Positions 1-8,333 of a DNA stretch of 64,000 nt are shown here, piece after piece (the stretch's first letter is position 1; each line of letters opens with the position of its first letter). The notes beneath the pieces were generated by a model. The model searched no databases. It had not been told where the DNA came from and saw only the letters and a list, made by a program, of their open reading frames with translations. Source of the stretch: Candidatus Ornithospirochaeta avicola (GTDB lineage: Bacteria; Spirochaetota; Spirochaetia; Sphaerochaetales; Sphaerochaetaceae); NCBI GenBank assembly GCA_019113245.1, contig DXHU01000023.1, positions 1 through 64,000 of the forward strand, read 5' to 3'. Position numbers and translations under genes: made by a program.

Positions 1-25
1 AAAATATTTTCAATATTTTTCTTAG

Positions 26-89
26 AAGGTACTACAAATGACAGGTATTTCTAACCGGGAATAATTCCTGTAAATATTTGTAGTACCTT
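26..89. repeat. Inverted repeat / hairpin, possible terminator of a gene left of the window
   Basis: Arms AAGGTACTACAAAT (26-39) and ATTTGTAGTACCTT (76-89) are perfectly complementary. A second inner pairing, ACAGG (41-45) with CCTGT (67-71), extends the structure. The plus-strand side is followed by a T-rich run (88-96), so it could end a plus-strand transcript entering from the left. It could equally be a mobile repeat or a regulatory hairpin. Nothing else is recognisable in 1-164, which is very AT-rich and repeats the word AATATTT. Confidence 0.45.
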
Positions 90-164
90 ATTTTATCTCA
101 ATATTTGCGAATATTTGCTTCGGAAAAAGGGCTAACTTATTCAAAAAAAAGCGTCAAGTACATT

Positions 165-1193
165 TTAAATTAAATATACAGATTTTTCCTCTGCTTCCTT
201 TCTCACCTCTTCAGGCCAGACAGATGCCTGAACCTCTCCTATATGGCATTTCTTCAAAAGGAACATGCACAGTCTTGACTGCCCTATTCCTCCCCCTATT
301 GTCTCAGGATAATCCCCAGCCAGGAGCCTCTTATGCCAGTAAAGAGATGCCCGCTCTTCATTTCCGCTGAGCTTAAGCTGCCTTAAAAGCGCATCCCTGT
401 CCACACGGATACCCATGCTTGAAAGCTCAAGAGAATCCTCCCTGACTGTATCCCATACGATTATATCCCCATTAAGGCCTTTATGCATGTCGTCTGTTTT
501 TGTGCTCCAGTCATCATAGTCAGGGGCTCTGAGCGAATGGGGTCTGCCATCTTTCAAAACACTGCCTATTCCTATGATGAAAACCGCACCGTATTCCTTT
601 GCAACCCTCTTCTCCCTTTCTTCCGGCAATAGATCAGGATACATCTCAAGAAGGTCCTCAGAGTGTATGAACGTTATATCTTCAGGAAGAGTGTCCTTGA
701 TCTGAGGATAGAATTCCTCAAGGAGAAATGCTGTCCTCTTGATTGCAAAGAATATCTCGCGCACTGTCTTTTTCAGATAATCAAGATTCCTCTCATCCTT
801 TCTAATCGCCTTCTCCCAGTCCCACTGGTCGACATAGACAGAATGGATTTCATCAACCTTGTCATCAGGACGAAGAGCATTCATATCAGTATAAATGCCG
901 CGTCCGAGAGGAAAGCTGTAATCAGCAAGAGCCATCCTCTTCCACTTTGCCAGGCTCTGGACAATTTCCATTCTCTTTCCGCCCAGAGCGGAGACAGAAA
1001 AGCTTACAGGCTTTTCGACCCCGGAAAGGTCATCGTTTATTCCACTGTTCTCCTCAACAAAGAGGGGGCTTGTGAGACGGGAGAGCTTTAAAGATCCAGA
1101 AAGCTCTTTTTCGAATATGTCTTTTGCAGACTTTATCGCCTTTTCAGTATCGTGCGGAGAGAGAATAGATTTATATCCGTTTTTTATTTGCAT
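165..1193 (-). CDS. asnA: Aspartate--ammonia ligase (asparagine synthetase A)
   Basis: Makes asparagine from aspartate, ammonia and ATP in the cytoplasm. The 342-residue product matches the usual AsnA length (about 330) and has the class II tRNA-synthetase-like layout of the family. Supporting motifs are SVSALGGKRMEIVQSLAKWKRMAL near residue 70-90, the segment DYDDWST and the C-terminal glycine-rich ETIGGGIGQSRLCM motif. It starts at an ATG behind a weak AAAGG. It is transcribed away from mscL, and the 76-base gap carries a 10-bp inverted repeat that may be its operator. AsnA is ammonia-dependent, unlike the glutamine-using AsnB. Identification is firm. Confidence 0.95.
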   Translation of the reverse strand: MQIKNGYKSILSPHDTEKAIKSAKDIFEKELSGSLKLSRLTSPLFVEENSGINDDLSGVEKPVSFSVSALGGKRMEIVQSLAKWKRMALADYSFPLGRGIYTDMNALRPDDKVDEIHSVYVDQWDWEKAIRKDERNLDYLKKTVREIFFAIKRTAFLLEEFYPQIKDTLPEDITFIHSEDLLEMYPDLLPEEREKRVAKEYGAVFIIGIGSVLKDGRPHSLRAPDYDDWSTKTDDMHKGLNGDIIVWDTVREDSLELSSMGIRVDRDALLRQLKLSGNEERASLYWHKRLLAGDYPETIGGGIGQSRLCMFLLKKCHIGEVQASVWPEEVRKEAEEKSVYLI

Positions 1194-1217
1194 ATATATT
1201 TACCTTTTTTTTTAAAT

Positions 1218-1251
1218 ATGTTATGAACATATAGCAAATTATTCATAACAT
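1218..1251. promoter_or_regulatory. Palindrome between asnA and mscL
   Basis: ATGTTATGAA (1218-1227) is perfectly inverted as TTCATAACAT (1242-1251), with 14 bases between. It lies in the short gap between two divergent genes, where both promoters must be. It therefore looks like an operator serving one or both. No regulator gene adjoins, so the binding protein is unknown. Confidence 0.5.
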
Positions 1252-1269
1252 GTAAAGGAATAAACAATA

Positions 1270-1683
1270 ATGAAAAGCAAATTTTTAAATGAATTTAAGA
1301 CATTCATCGCAAAAGGAAATGCTATCGATCTTGCTATCGGTGTCATCATGGGCTCTGCTTTCACAGCAATCACAAACAGCCTTGTAAATGACATCCTCAT
1401 GCCCTGTATTTCCGCACTCTTCGGAGGAAGCGACTATTCAGGACTCAAGCTTGTTCTTCGTGAGGCAACAGAGACAAGCGAAGCTATCGTACTCAATTAC
1501 GGCATGCTTATCAACGCTATCTTCAACTTCCTCATCATCGCTCTCTTCCTCTTCTTCGTTGTCAAGGTTCTTAACAAGATGAGAGCAAAGAAGGAAGAGC
1601 CAGCACCAGCTCCAGCAGCACCTGTTAAAAGCAATCAGGAAATCCTGCTTGAGGAAATCAGGGATCTTCTCAAGAAGAACTAA
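1270..1683 (+). CDS. mscL: Large-conductance mechanosensitive channel MscL
   Basis: An inner-membrane emergency valve that opens under hypo-osmotic shock. The 137-residue product has the family architecture. The N-terminal amphipathic helix and first membrane helix contain the signature NAIDLAIGVIMGSAF (about 18-32). A periplasmic loop (about 45-70) and a second membrane helix (about 77-100, rich in Leu/Phe) follow. The tail has an Ala/Pro-rich linker (EEPAPAPAAPVK) and a charged terminal helix. The start ATG lies 9 bases after AAAGGA. It is a single-gene unit ended by a strong terminator. Confidence 0.96.
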   Translation: MKSKFLNEFKTFIAKGNAIDLAIGVIMGSAFTAITNSLVNDILMPCISALFGGSDYSGLKLVLREATETSEAIVLNYGMLINAIFNFLIIALFLFFVVKVLNKMRAKKEEPAPAPAAPVKSNQEILLEEIRDLLKKN

Positions 1684-1704
1684 TCATTATCCTCACTTTT
1701 TCAG

Positions 1705-1731
1705 ATCCACCTTGCAAGAGGTGGATTTTTT
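1705..1731 (+). terminator. Rho-independent terminator of mscL
   Basis: ATCCACCT (1705-1712) pairs with AGGTGGAT (1719-1726) around a 6-base loop, followed by a run of Ts. It lies 22 bases after the mscL stop codon. Confidence 0.9.
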
Positions 1732-1838
1732 ATGCTTCAATTTCTAAAAATATCTCATTTTTATTTTAACTAATTTCTTTTATTCAAAATAGTTATAAAA
1801 AGTTTCTTAAAATTTTAATATTATTTTCAAGGATTTTA

Positions 1839-1867
1839 TTGACACATTTTCACTTTTTGAATATATT
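1839..1867 (+). promoter_or_regulatory. Sigma-70-type promoter for the gene at 1910
   Basis: TTGACA (1839-1844), a 17-base spacer and TATATT (1862-1867) form a near-consensus promoter. The predicted start, about 1874, gives a leader of roughly 35 bases containing the GAGG ribosome site at 1901-1904. The rest of 1732-1838 is AT-rich with no other signal seen. Confidence 0.8.
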
Positions 1868-1909
1868 CAGGCTGACAAAAGGAAATTCTGTATTTGGTTT
1901 GAGGTGTTT

Positions 1910-2212
1910 ATGAACAGATTCAGGCTTTATCAGATAGCCAGAAAGACTGAGGGTCTTTTCAGGAAAGAAGAACTTCCTTCAGTCCATGCACTTGTCGATG
2001 CATACCGCAGGTTTCAGAGAAATGAATACTCAAGGAATCTGAGTTTTTCAAGGGCTCTTGATGAATTCATCGAGTGTGTTTTCCTTCCTGTATGTGCAGA
2101 AATAAAAAAAGAAGGCACTGATGATTTCTACAGCGCCTTCATGAACAAGTCTTTCTCAGTCGTTAAGAGAGACACAAATCTTGAAAAGGGACTTAAAGCC
2201 GCTCTAGCCTAA
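1910..2212 (+). CDS. Small uncharacterised protein
   Basis: A 100-residue soluble, mostly helical and strongly basic protein that I do not recognise. It is rich in Arg/Lys and aromatics (MNRFRLYQIARKT at the start, VDAYRRFQRNEYSRN near 45-60). There is no signal peptide, membrane helix or Cys cluster. The ATG at 1910 is preferred over an in-frame GTG six bases upstream because GAGG (1901-1904) is then correctly spaced. It has its own strong promoter and its stop overlaps the stop of the convergent DJ-1 gene by four bases. The good promoter and ribosome site argue that it is real. Confidence 0.75.
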   Translation: MNRFRLYQIARKTEGLFRKEELPSVHALVDAYRRFQRNEYSRNLSFSRALDEFIECVFLPVCAEIKKEGTDDFYSAFMNKSFSVVKRDTNLEKGLKAALA

Positions 2213-2757
2213 ATCAGGTAATAGACGGCTTTTCTTGTTTCTTCTGCCTTTTCTTTTCCAAGGGCAAGCTCAACTATTTTCAAAGCAAACTCAAATGCCC
2301 AGCCAGCACTCTTAGCTGTGACGATATTTCCGTCTGCAACCACACCATCAGAAAGGAAATCTTTTTTATCGCTCAAGCTCTCACAGCCAGGATAGCATGT
2401 GGCCTTCTTTCCATCTAAAAGGCCAAGAGGAGCAAGAACAGCAGAAGGAGATGCACATATTGCACTTATTATTTTGTTCTCATTGCACATTTTTATAAGG
2501 CGCTGACATACAAGCCAGCTCTGCTGGAGATTGATTGCACCAGGCATTCCTCCAGGAAGAAATACTATATCATAGTCATCTGAAATCTCAGAAGCAGTCT
2601 TGTCTGCAACAACCGTAAGCTGATGAGAAGATCTTATGCTCCTGTTCTCGTCAATTGAAACAACATCCGTCTCAATTCCCGCTCTTTTGAAGATATCATA
2701 TGGAATGGTGAATTCCGCCTCCTCAAATCCTGTTGCAAGAAATATAAGTGCTTTCAT
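2209..2757 (-). CDS. DJ-1/PfpI family protein (YajL-like)
   Basis: The 182-residue DJ-1/ThiJ/PfpI fold covers the whole protein. The nucleophile elbow ICASPSAVLAPLGLL (about 100-114) carries the conserved Cys. An acidic residue near the start (GFEEAEF) fits the glutamate that tunes that Cys, and the loop FLPGGMPGA is typical. Family members act as glyoxalases/deglycases or redox-sensitive chaperones; the exact role cannot be read from sequence. An AAAGGAG site precedes the ATG. It lies 11 bases after the DAHP synthase gene in the same direction and is probably co-transcribed with it. Confidence 0.88.
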   Translation of the reverse strand: MKALIFLATGFEEAEFTIPYDIFKRAGIETDVVSIDENRSIRSSHQLTVVADKTASEISDDYDIVFLPGGMPGAINLQQSWLVCQRLIKMCNENKIISAICASPSAVLAPLGLLDGKKATCYPGCESLSDKKDFLSDGVVADGNIVTAKSAGWAFEFALKIVELALGKEKAEETRKAVYYLI

Positions 2758-2768
2758 TTTAGTCTCCT

Positions 2769-3833
2769 TTAGAAAATGAACTTCTCCCTGTTTTTGAGCA
2801 TCATCCTGCTGCTTTTCAATATTCTTTCTGTCTCTTCAAAGGATATGCAGGCATCAGTTACAGAAACACCGTATTTAAGATCGCTGATGTTCTCTGTTAT
2901 GTCCTGGCGGCCTTCAAATATATTTGACTCGAGCATGAAGCCCTTGATTGACGAATGTCCATAAATTACTTCTTCAACAACCTGTCGGAGGACTCTTTTC
3001 TGCTTTCTGTAGTCCTTCTTGCTGTTGCCGTGCGAGCAGTCGATTATTATGGCATCCAGAAGATTGCTCTGCTTAATCTGCTTTGCTGCCTCTTCCACCT
3101 CATCCTCATAATAATTCGGACCGCTTGTGCCTCCTCTTAAAATAAGATGAGCCTCCTTGTTTCCTTTTGTACGAAATACGCTGGATTTTCCATCCTTGCT
3201 TATTCCGATAAAGGATGAGGGACTGTTGGCGCTTTTAATTGCATTGATTGCAGAAGAGACATCCCCCGAGGTGCTGTTCTTAAAACCAACAGCTACAGAA
3301 AGTCCGCTTGCAAGGTTCCTGTGAGTCTGGCTCTCTGTGGTGCGTGCCCCGATGCTTGACCAGCTCATTATCTCATCTATGTACTGCGGGATGATTGGGT
3401 CAAGAACCTCACAGCCGACAGGAAGGCCGAGTTCCGTTATTCTTAAAAGAAGCGAACGTGCTGTTATAAGACCTTTCTGTATATTGTAGCTCTCGTTCAT
3501 ATCAGGATCCATGATCAGGCCCTTCCATCCGATATTCGTCCTAGGCTTTTCAAAGTAAGTGCGCATTATGACAAAGAATGTATCTGATATCTCATCCGAA
3601 AGCTTCTTCAGCATTTTTGCATATTCAAATGCAGCTTCCTGATCATGAATGCTGCATGGCCCGACCACAGCAATGAGCCTGCTGTCCTTGCCTGAAAGAA
3701 TATCTGAGACAGTTTTCCTGTAGCCACGGATTCTTTTTTGCATCTCTTCTGTAAGCGGGTATATCTTTGAAATCTCAGAAGGCGTTATCAGAGCAAATGT
3801 GTTATCAATTCTTATGTCATAGTCATTGAACAT
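2769..3833 (-). CDS. 3-deoxy-7-phosphoheptulonate (DAHP) synthase, class I
   Basis: First enzyme of the shikimate pathway, condensing phosphoenolpyruvate with erythrose 4-phosphate. The 354-residue product is the size of E. coli AroF/AroG/AroH and belongs to that type. It shows VVGPCSIHD (about 60), the active-site stretch RTYFEKPRTNIGWKG (about 95-110), GARTTESQTHR (about 162-172) and IIDCSHGNSKKDYRKQ (about 265). The N-terminal extension used for feedback inhibition is present, but which aromatic amino acid it senses is not evident. A strong AAGGAG precedes the ATG. It is five bases downstream of the acyl-CoA synthetase stop, so likely in the same transcript. Confidence 0.94.
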   Translation of the reverse strand: MFNDYDIRIDNTFALITPSEISKIYPLTEEMQKRIRGYRKTVSDILSGKDSRLIAVVGPCSIHDQEAAFEYAKMLKKLSDEISDTFFVIMRTYFEKPRTNIGWKGLIMDPDMNESYNIQKGLITARSLLLRITELGLPVGCEVLDPIIPQYIDEIMSWSSIGARTTESQTHRNLASGLSVAVGFKNSTSGDVSSAINAIKSANSPSSFIGISKDGKSSVFRTKGNKEAHLILRGGTSGPNYYEDEVEEAAKQIKQSNLLDAIIIDCSHGNSKKDYRKQKRVLRQVVEEVIYGHSSIKGFMLESNIFEGRQDITENISDLKYGVSVTDACISFEETERILKSSRMMLKNREKFIF

Positions 3834-3838
3834 GGCGC

Positions 3839-5647
3839 TTACTCCTTTTTTTCAGTTTTGTCTTCACTGTTCTTCTTTTTCTTCGGATAAAGGAATCTCT
3901 TTATCTTCTGTGTCGGCGTCCTGTCAAAAGGCTCCTCCTGAAGTTCAGCCTCACTTATTCTTGAATAGCTGTTAAGCTGCTCGTTCACAGTCTTTCTCAG
4001 CTTCTTTACATATTTCTGAGCCTCGCTCTTAGCCTCATCAATGCTTATTGAGAGTTTCTTGCTCATAAGCTCGACATCTATCTTTATCAGAGCCAGAAGC
4101 CCTCCGTTTTCAGAGACCACAAGGCTTTCCTCAACAAATTCCTGACTGTTTATGAGGTTCTCAATCAGCTCAGGATAAATGTTCTCGCCAGCAGGCCCAA
4201 GTATCATTGTCTTGACTCTGCCGCGGATTGAAAGAAAGCCGTGCCTGTCAATGTACCCAAGATCCCCAGTACGGAAATACCCGTCAAGGGTGAATGCTTC
4301 CTCATTAAGATCATCCCTCTTGTAATAGCCGCTCATGACATTGACGCCCTTTACAAGGATCTCTCCGATTCCTTCCTCGTTCTTGTTATCGAGAACAACC
4401 TCATCATCCAAAACTACTTTTCCGACAAAGCCGGGCTTATGCATGCTTTTTTTCGGGCCGCATCCAGCAATAAGCGGACTGGTTTCAGTAAGTCCGTATC
4501 CTATTGCATAAGGGAATTTTGCCTTGTAAAGGAAGGCCTCAACCTCCGGGTCCAGCGGCGCCCCTCCTATTCCGAAGAATTTCAGGCGGTGACCAAATGT
4601 TGATAAAAGCTTCTTTCTTATCACGCTGTAAATAAATGCGCTTGTGATTGGATTCTTTATGAGCTTTGCTATCTTCTTGTTGTCCCTGATTGTCGGAAGA
4701 ACTGCAGCACGGTAGACCTTCTCAATTAAAAGAGGCACAGAAAGCATGACTTCAGGTCTGATTTCGCTGAGAGCAGGAAGAAGAATGGAGACAGCAGGAG
4801 CCTTTCCAAGGAATGTTATGTGCGCTCCTTGCAAAGTAGTAAGAAGCTGTCCGATTGTAAACTCATATACATGACTCATCGGAAGAATTGAAAGCACACG
4901 CACACCCGGCTTCACCTTGATATATACATCAGTGCTAAGATCCGCACATCGGAGAAGATTGAGGTGCGTCAGCACTACAGCCTTGCTGCTCCCTGTTGTT
5001 CCGCTTGTATAGATTATTGACGCTGTATCCTTTTCTTCAACATCTATCTTTGCTATCTCTTTGTCATTTATCTTGAAATCCTTCAGGCTCACTCCAGGCT
5101 GAAGATGGTAGTTGCGGCTTTCAGGGTATCCAAGCTCTTTTGGAAGATAAGAAAGGTCCTCAAGACGGAAAAGGTCTATCTTTCTCTCAACAAGGCTGTT
5201 GTATACCTTCTGGTAGCATTTTTCTGAGACTGCAACAGCAACTGCCTCGCTATGCTTCAAAATAGCATCAGCCTCGAGGGGAGAGAAATCTGGAAGAAGA
5301 GGAACAGCAATAAGCCCTATGTAAGTAAGAGCACAGTAGAAAATCATCCAGGAGGGGCTGCTTTCAGCCATTATTGCAATCTTGTCTCCTTTCTTGTATC
5401 CGTTGAGGATAAAGAAAGAAGATGCGGCCCTTACGGCTTTCCTGAATACCATATATGATATCTCGCTTCCCTCCGGGGCACGGAAGACAGAATACATTGT
5501 CCTTGATTTGAAACGGGATGAGACAGTGTCCACGTATGAACGGAATGTATAGGATGGAAGGAATTTCATGACAAGACCGTCATCTCTTCTTATTTTCCTG
5601 AATGCCTTATAATCGATCTTCTTATCTTTTTCTTTTTTCTCCTTCAT
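3839..5647 (-). CDS. AMP-dependent long-chain acyl-CoA synthetase / acyl-activating enzyme
   Basis: Activates a carboxylic acid, probably a fatty acid, as an acyl-adenylate and then a CoA (or carrier) thioester. The 602-residue protein has the ANL-superfamily motifs: the P-loop-like YTSGTTGSSKAVVLTH (about 210-225), IGYGLTETSPLIAG (about 385) and GYFRTGDLGYIDRHGFLSIRGR (about 455-475). The C-terminal domain contains the hinge and the lysine-rich tail. The start is the ATG whose ATGA overlaps the stop of the metallo-hydrolase gene upstream; a TTG six codons earlier is not needed. The tail (PKKKKNSEDKTEKKE) is unusually charged. A second paralogue lies at 11023-12744. Confidence 0.88.
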   Translation of the reverse strand: MKEKKEKDKKIDYKAFRKIRRDDGLVMKFLPSYTFRSYVDTVSSRFKSRTMYSVFRAPEGSEISYMVFRKAVRAASSFFILNGYKKGDKIAIMAESSPSWMIFYCALTYIGLIAVPLLPDFSPLEADAILKHSEAVAVAVSEKCYQKVYNSLVERKIDLFRLEDLSYLPKELGYPESRNYHLQPGVSLKDFKINDKEIAKIDVEEKDTASIIYTSGTTGSSKAVVLTHLNLLRCADLSTDVYIKVKPGVRVLSILPMSHVYEFTIGQLLTTLQGAHITFLGKAPAVSILLPALSEIRPEVMLSVPLLIEKVYRAAVLPTIRDNKKIAKLIKNPITSAFIYSVIRKKLLSTFGHRLKFFGIGGAPLDPEVEAFLYKAKFPYAIGYGLTETSPLIAGCGPKKSMHKPGFVGKVVLDDEVVLDNKNEEGIGEILVKGVNVMSGYYKRDDLNEEAFTLDGYFRTGDLGYIDRHGFLSIRGRVKTMILGPAGENIYPELIENLINSQEFVEESLVVSENGGLLALIKIDVELMSKKLSISIDEAKSEAQKYVKKLRKTVNEQLNSYSRISEAELQEEPFDRTPTQKIKRFLYPKKKKNSEDKTEKKE

Positions 5648-6420
5648 CACTCGATTTCTCCGCAATATGACTGGCCACGCTCACATACTGTCACAAATAT
5701 GCCGCTTTCTATTTCCTCTCTGGCCAGACTTTGTATTATTTTAACATCATTATTGTTTTCTGAAACATGAATAAAATATACATGAGACTTTCTTTTTGCA
5801 TTCTTTTTTGCAAAAAGAACACCTTCTTCGTTTGATAAGTGCCCGAATCCCCCTGTAATCCTTGACTGAAGCTTCTTGCTGTATGGACCGCACTTGAGCA
5901 TATTCAAATCATAATTGGTCTCTATGAAAAGCAGATCGGATGCTGAGGCAAACTGAGAGGCAGCAACAGGTATCTGCCCTGTATCTGTCATCAAGAAAAT
6001 GCCTTTAGATCCGTTTTCAATATAGAAACCAGCACTTCCGGCACTGTCATGATAAGTCCTGAATGCTGTTATTGTAAAATCATCAATCTGGATGCTCTCA
6101 TTCATTTTAAATGTATTGATGCGCAAGCTATCGATACCCATCTTCTTTATGAGATCGCTGTTGCACTCTTTTGAGATATCAGAAATGTAAAGAGGAGCAC
6201 TCTCAGCTCTCAAAAACGGCTTTATTCCCTTTGCATGGTCTGGATGAAGGTGGGTAACAAAAAGCGCCTTCACGCTTTCTGTGGGTATCTCATGCGCTTC
6301 CATCCTCTTTATGTAACCGCTTCTTGTGAGTCCCATATCAACAAGGATTGTGCTTCTGCCGTCATAAAAAGCATATGAATTGCCGCAGCTTCCTGATGAC
6401 AGTATCAGATACTTAAGCAT
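5647..6420 (-). CDS. Metallo-beta-lactamase-fold hydrolase, WalJ/YycJ-like
   Basis: The 257-residue protein opens with the typical LSSGSCGNSYAF of the YycJ/WalJ group. It then carries the metal-binding motif THLHPDHAKG (about 56-65), a later TYHDSAGS and the acidic ligand in LMTDTGQIP. The C-terminal part has GFGHLSNEEG. WalJ-type enzymes are single-strand DNA exonuclease-like or nucleic-acid processing hydrolases; that role is inferred from family likeness. It overlaps the ArsC-like gene by 8 bases at its start and the acyl-CoA synthetase start at its stop, showing tight translational coupling. Confidence 0.85.
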   Translation of the reverse strand: MLKYLILSSGSCGNSYAFYDGRSTILVDMGLTRSGYIKRMEAHEIPTESVKALFVTHLHPDHAKGIKPFLRAESAPLYISDISKECNSDLIKKMGIDSLRINTFKMNESIQIDDFTITAFRTYHDSAGSAGFYIENGSKGIFLMTDTGQIPVAASQFASASDLLFIETNYDLNMLKCGPYSKKLQSRITGGFGHLSNEEGVLFAKKNAKRKSHVYFIHVSENNNDVKIIQSLAREEIESGIFVTVCERGQSYCGEIE

Positions 6421-6751
6421 CAGAATTCTCCTTTATGAAAGATTCATCAAGAGAGAAAACACATTTGCCTTTACATCTCAAGACCGGGGTCTTCAAGAGT
6501 TCAGGATGCTCAAGAAGCTCCTCTTTTAAAGAGAATTCTCTCCACTGGTATCCGTTTTTCCTGTAAAACGCAGAAGAAGTATCTATTATCTCATCATCAC
6601 AGCTGGAAGATGCTATGATGCTGTCTATTTCCTTTGGCGAGAGTTTCTTTTCAGAGACATTCAGCACCTGGAAGGCAATCCTTCTTTCTTTGAAGTATCT
6701 TACAGCCTTGTCGCTTTCTCTGTCCCCTTTCTTTATTATCAGCTGGATCAT
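6413..6751 (-). CDS. ArsC/Spx-fold small protein lacking the N-terminal Cys
   Basis: A 112-residue thioredoxin-fold protein. The second half has the ArsC/Spx family hallmark LLEHPELLKTPVLRCKGKCVF (about 80-100), and FYRKNGYQW fits the middle of the fold. The N-terminus, where arsenate reductases and Spx carry a reactive Cys after the first strand, reads LIIKKGDRESDKAV. The redox Cys is therefore absent and reductase activity is unlikely. It starts an operon with the WalJ-like and acyl-CoA synthetase genes. There is no Shine-Dalgarno sequence: a perfect TATAAT lies six bases before the ATG, so the mRNA is predicted to be leaderless. Confidence 0.75.
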   Translation of the reverse strand: MIQLIIKKGDRESDKAVRYFKERRIAFQVLNVSEKKLSPKEIDSIIASSSCDDEIIDTSSAFYRKNGYQWREFSLKEELLEHPELLKTPVLRCKGKCVFSLDESFIKENSDA

Positions 6752-6757
6752 GCTCTG

Positions 6758-6763
6758 ATTATA
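6758..6763 (-). promoter_or_regulatory. -10 element placing transcription start at the ATG (ArsC-like gene)
   Basis: TATAAT on the minus strand, with exactly six bases between it and the ATG at 6751, predicts +1 at the A of the start codon. No clear -35 box was found. Confidence 0.55.
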
Positions 6764-6918
6764 ATAATTAAAAACGCAAAGCGATAATAGATAAATCTCT
6801 CTTTTTCTTCAATTTGCTCTTTTCCTGCGGTAGTTAGAATATACTAGATTCCTATTTTGGGCTTTCTCAATTGATTAAAAATCATCTTTTGTACATAATC
6901 GCAGAAGGGAGATTAATT

Positions 6919-8304
6919 ATGGAAAAGAGAATCAAGGATTTACTTAACCTTGCACCATCTGATGAATGCATCAAGGCAGAGGGATGGGTAAGGACAAAGA
7001 GGGACAGCAAGAGTGTCTGTTTTCTCGAGCTCAACGACGGCTCATGCCTGAAAGGGCTTCAGCTTGTTATCGATAAAGAGACCTTCTCCAATAATAATCT
7101 CCTTGATGAAATCTCAACAGGATGCTCTGTTGAAGCAGAGGGCAGGATTGTAAAGAGCCAGGGAGGAGCCCAGAGTGTAGAGCTCCTTGTAAGCTCGCTT
7201 TCAATCATAGGAGAATGTCCTGCAGACTACCCTCTTCAGAAAAAGAGGCACACTGTCGAGTTTCTTAGAGAAAAAGCACACCTGAGGGCAAGGACAAACC
7301 TCTTTGGGGCTGTTGCAAGGGTCAGGAACACAATGGCCTACGCCATTCATTCTTTCTTCCAGGAGAACGGATTTGTATATGTCAACACTCCTCTTATTAC
7401 AGCCTCAGACTGCGAAGGGGCTGGAGAGCAGTTCCAGGTGACAACTCTTGACCTTGACAACATCCCGAAAACAGAGGACGGGAAAGTGGATTATTCAAAG
7501 GATTTCTTTGGCAAGAGTGCAAAACTCACTGTTTCAGGACAGCTGAACGGAGAGACCTATGCAATGGCACTGAAGAACATCTACACATTTGGCCCCACAT
7601 TCCGTGCAGAGAACAGCAACACTACAAGGCATCTTGCCGAGTTCTGGATGGTTGAGCCGGAGATGGCCTTCTGCGATTTGAATCTTGACATGGAAGTTGC
7701 AGAAAGCTTCCTGAAATACATATTCAAAGCTGTTCTTGACAAAAGGCAGGAGGACATGGACTTCTTTGACTCATTTGTTCTAAAGGGAGTTAAGGAAACT
7801 CTTGAGCATGTGATCACATCGCCTTTTGAACATATGACATATACCGATGCAATCAAGATTCTTGAGAAGAACAATGACAAATTCGAGTTCCCTGTCAGCT
7901 GGGGTTCTGACATACAGAGCGAGCATGAGAGGTACCTTACTGAGGTTGTTGCAAAACGCCCTGTGATCCTTACTGATTACCCGAAGGAAATCAAGGCTTT
8001 CTATATGAAGCTAAATGATGATGGAAAGACTGTAAGGGCAATGGATGTGCTTGCTCCGCGCCTTGGAGAAATCATAGGAGGAAGCGAGAGAGAGTACCGC
8101 TTGGATGTCCTTAAAGCAAGGATGAAGGAGCTGGGACTCAAAGAAGAGGATTACTGGTGGTATCTTGAGCTTAGGAAGTACGGCTCGGTTCCTCATGCAG
8201 GATTCGGACTTGGCTTTGAGCGCGCAGTCCAGTATGTCACAGGAGTTCAGAACATCCGTGACGTCATCCCGTTCCCTCGCTATGTAAAGAGCGCTGAATT
8301 CTGA
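6919..8304 (+). CDS. asnS: Asparaginyl-tRNA synthetase
   Basis: Charges tRNA-Asn with asparagine. The 461-residue product matches bacterial AsnRS (about 465). An N-terminal OB-fold anticodon-binding domain is seen ([22 protein letters not shown], about 20-42). Class II motif 2 appears in [25 protein letters not shown] (about 225-250) and motif 3 in [16 protein letters not shown] (about 430-445). The ATG at 6919 is preferred because GGGAG sits 8 bases upstream; an in-frame ATG 16 codons earlier has no ribosome site. It is monocistronic with a terminator after the stop. Direct tRNA-Asn charging by AsnS fits the presence of asnA in the same window. Confidence 0.96.
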   Translation: MEKRIKDLLNLAPSDECIKAEGWVRTKRDSKSVCFLELNDGSCLKGLQLVIDKETFSNNNLLDEISTGCSVEAEGRIVKSQGGAQSVELLVSSLSIIGECPADYPLQKKRHTVEFLREKAHLRARTNLFGAVARVRNTMAYAIHSFFQENGFVYVNTPLITASDCEGAGEQFQVTTLDLDNIPKTEDGKVDYSKDFFGKSAKLTVSGQLNGETYAMALKNIYTFGPTFRAENSNTTRHLAEFWMVEPEMAFCDLNLDMEVAESFLKYIFKAVLDKRQEDMDFFDSFVLKGVKETLEHVITSPFEHMTYTDAIKILEKNNDKFEFPVSWGSDIQSEHERYLTEVVAKRPVILTDYPKEIKAFYMKLNDDGKTVRAMDVLAPRLGEIIGGSEREYRLDVLKARMKELGLKEEDYWWYLELRKYGSVPHAGFGLGFERAVQYVTGVQNIRDVIPFPRYVKSAEF

Positions 8305-8310
8305 TTTTGA

Positions 8311-8333
8311 GGCTGCTTTCGAGCAGTCTTTTT
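8311..8333 (+). terminator. Rho-independent terminator of asnS
   Basis: GGCTGCT and AGCAGTC (one G-T pair) form a stem around a TTCG tetraloop, followed by five Ts. It lies between asnS and the convergent yaiI gene and touches the yaiI stop. Confidence 0.85.

Noticed and set aside
663-1091. 142-codon open frame on the plus strand
   Set aside because: It lies wholly inside asnA on the other strand, has no ribosome site or family resemblance, and is a shadow of the real gene.
6780-6918. T-box or other riboswitch before asnS
   Set aside because: No specifier loop, T-box sequence or terminator/antiterminator pair could be found; the leader is short.
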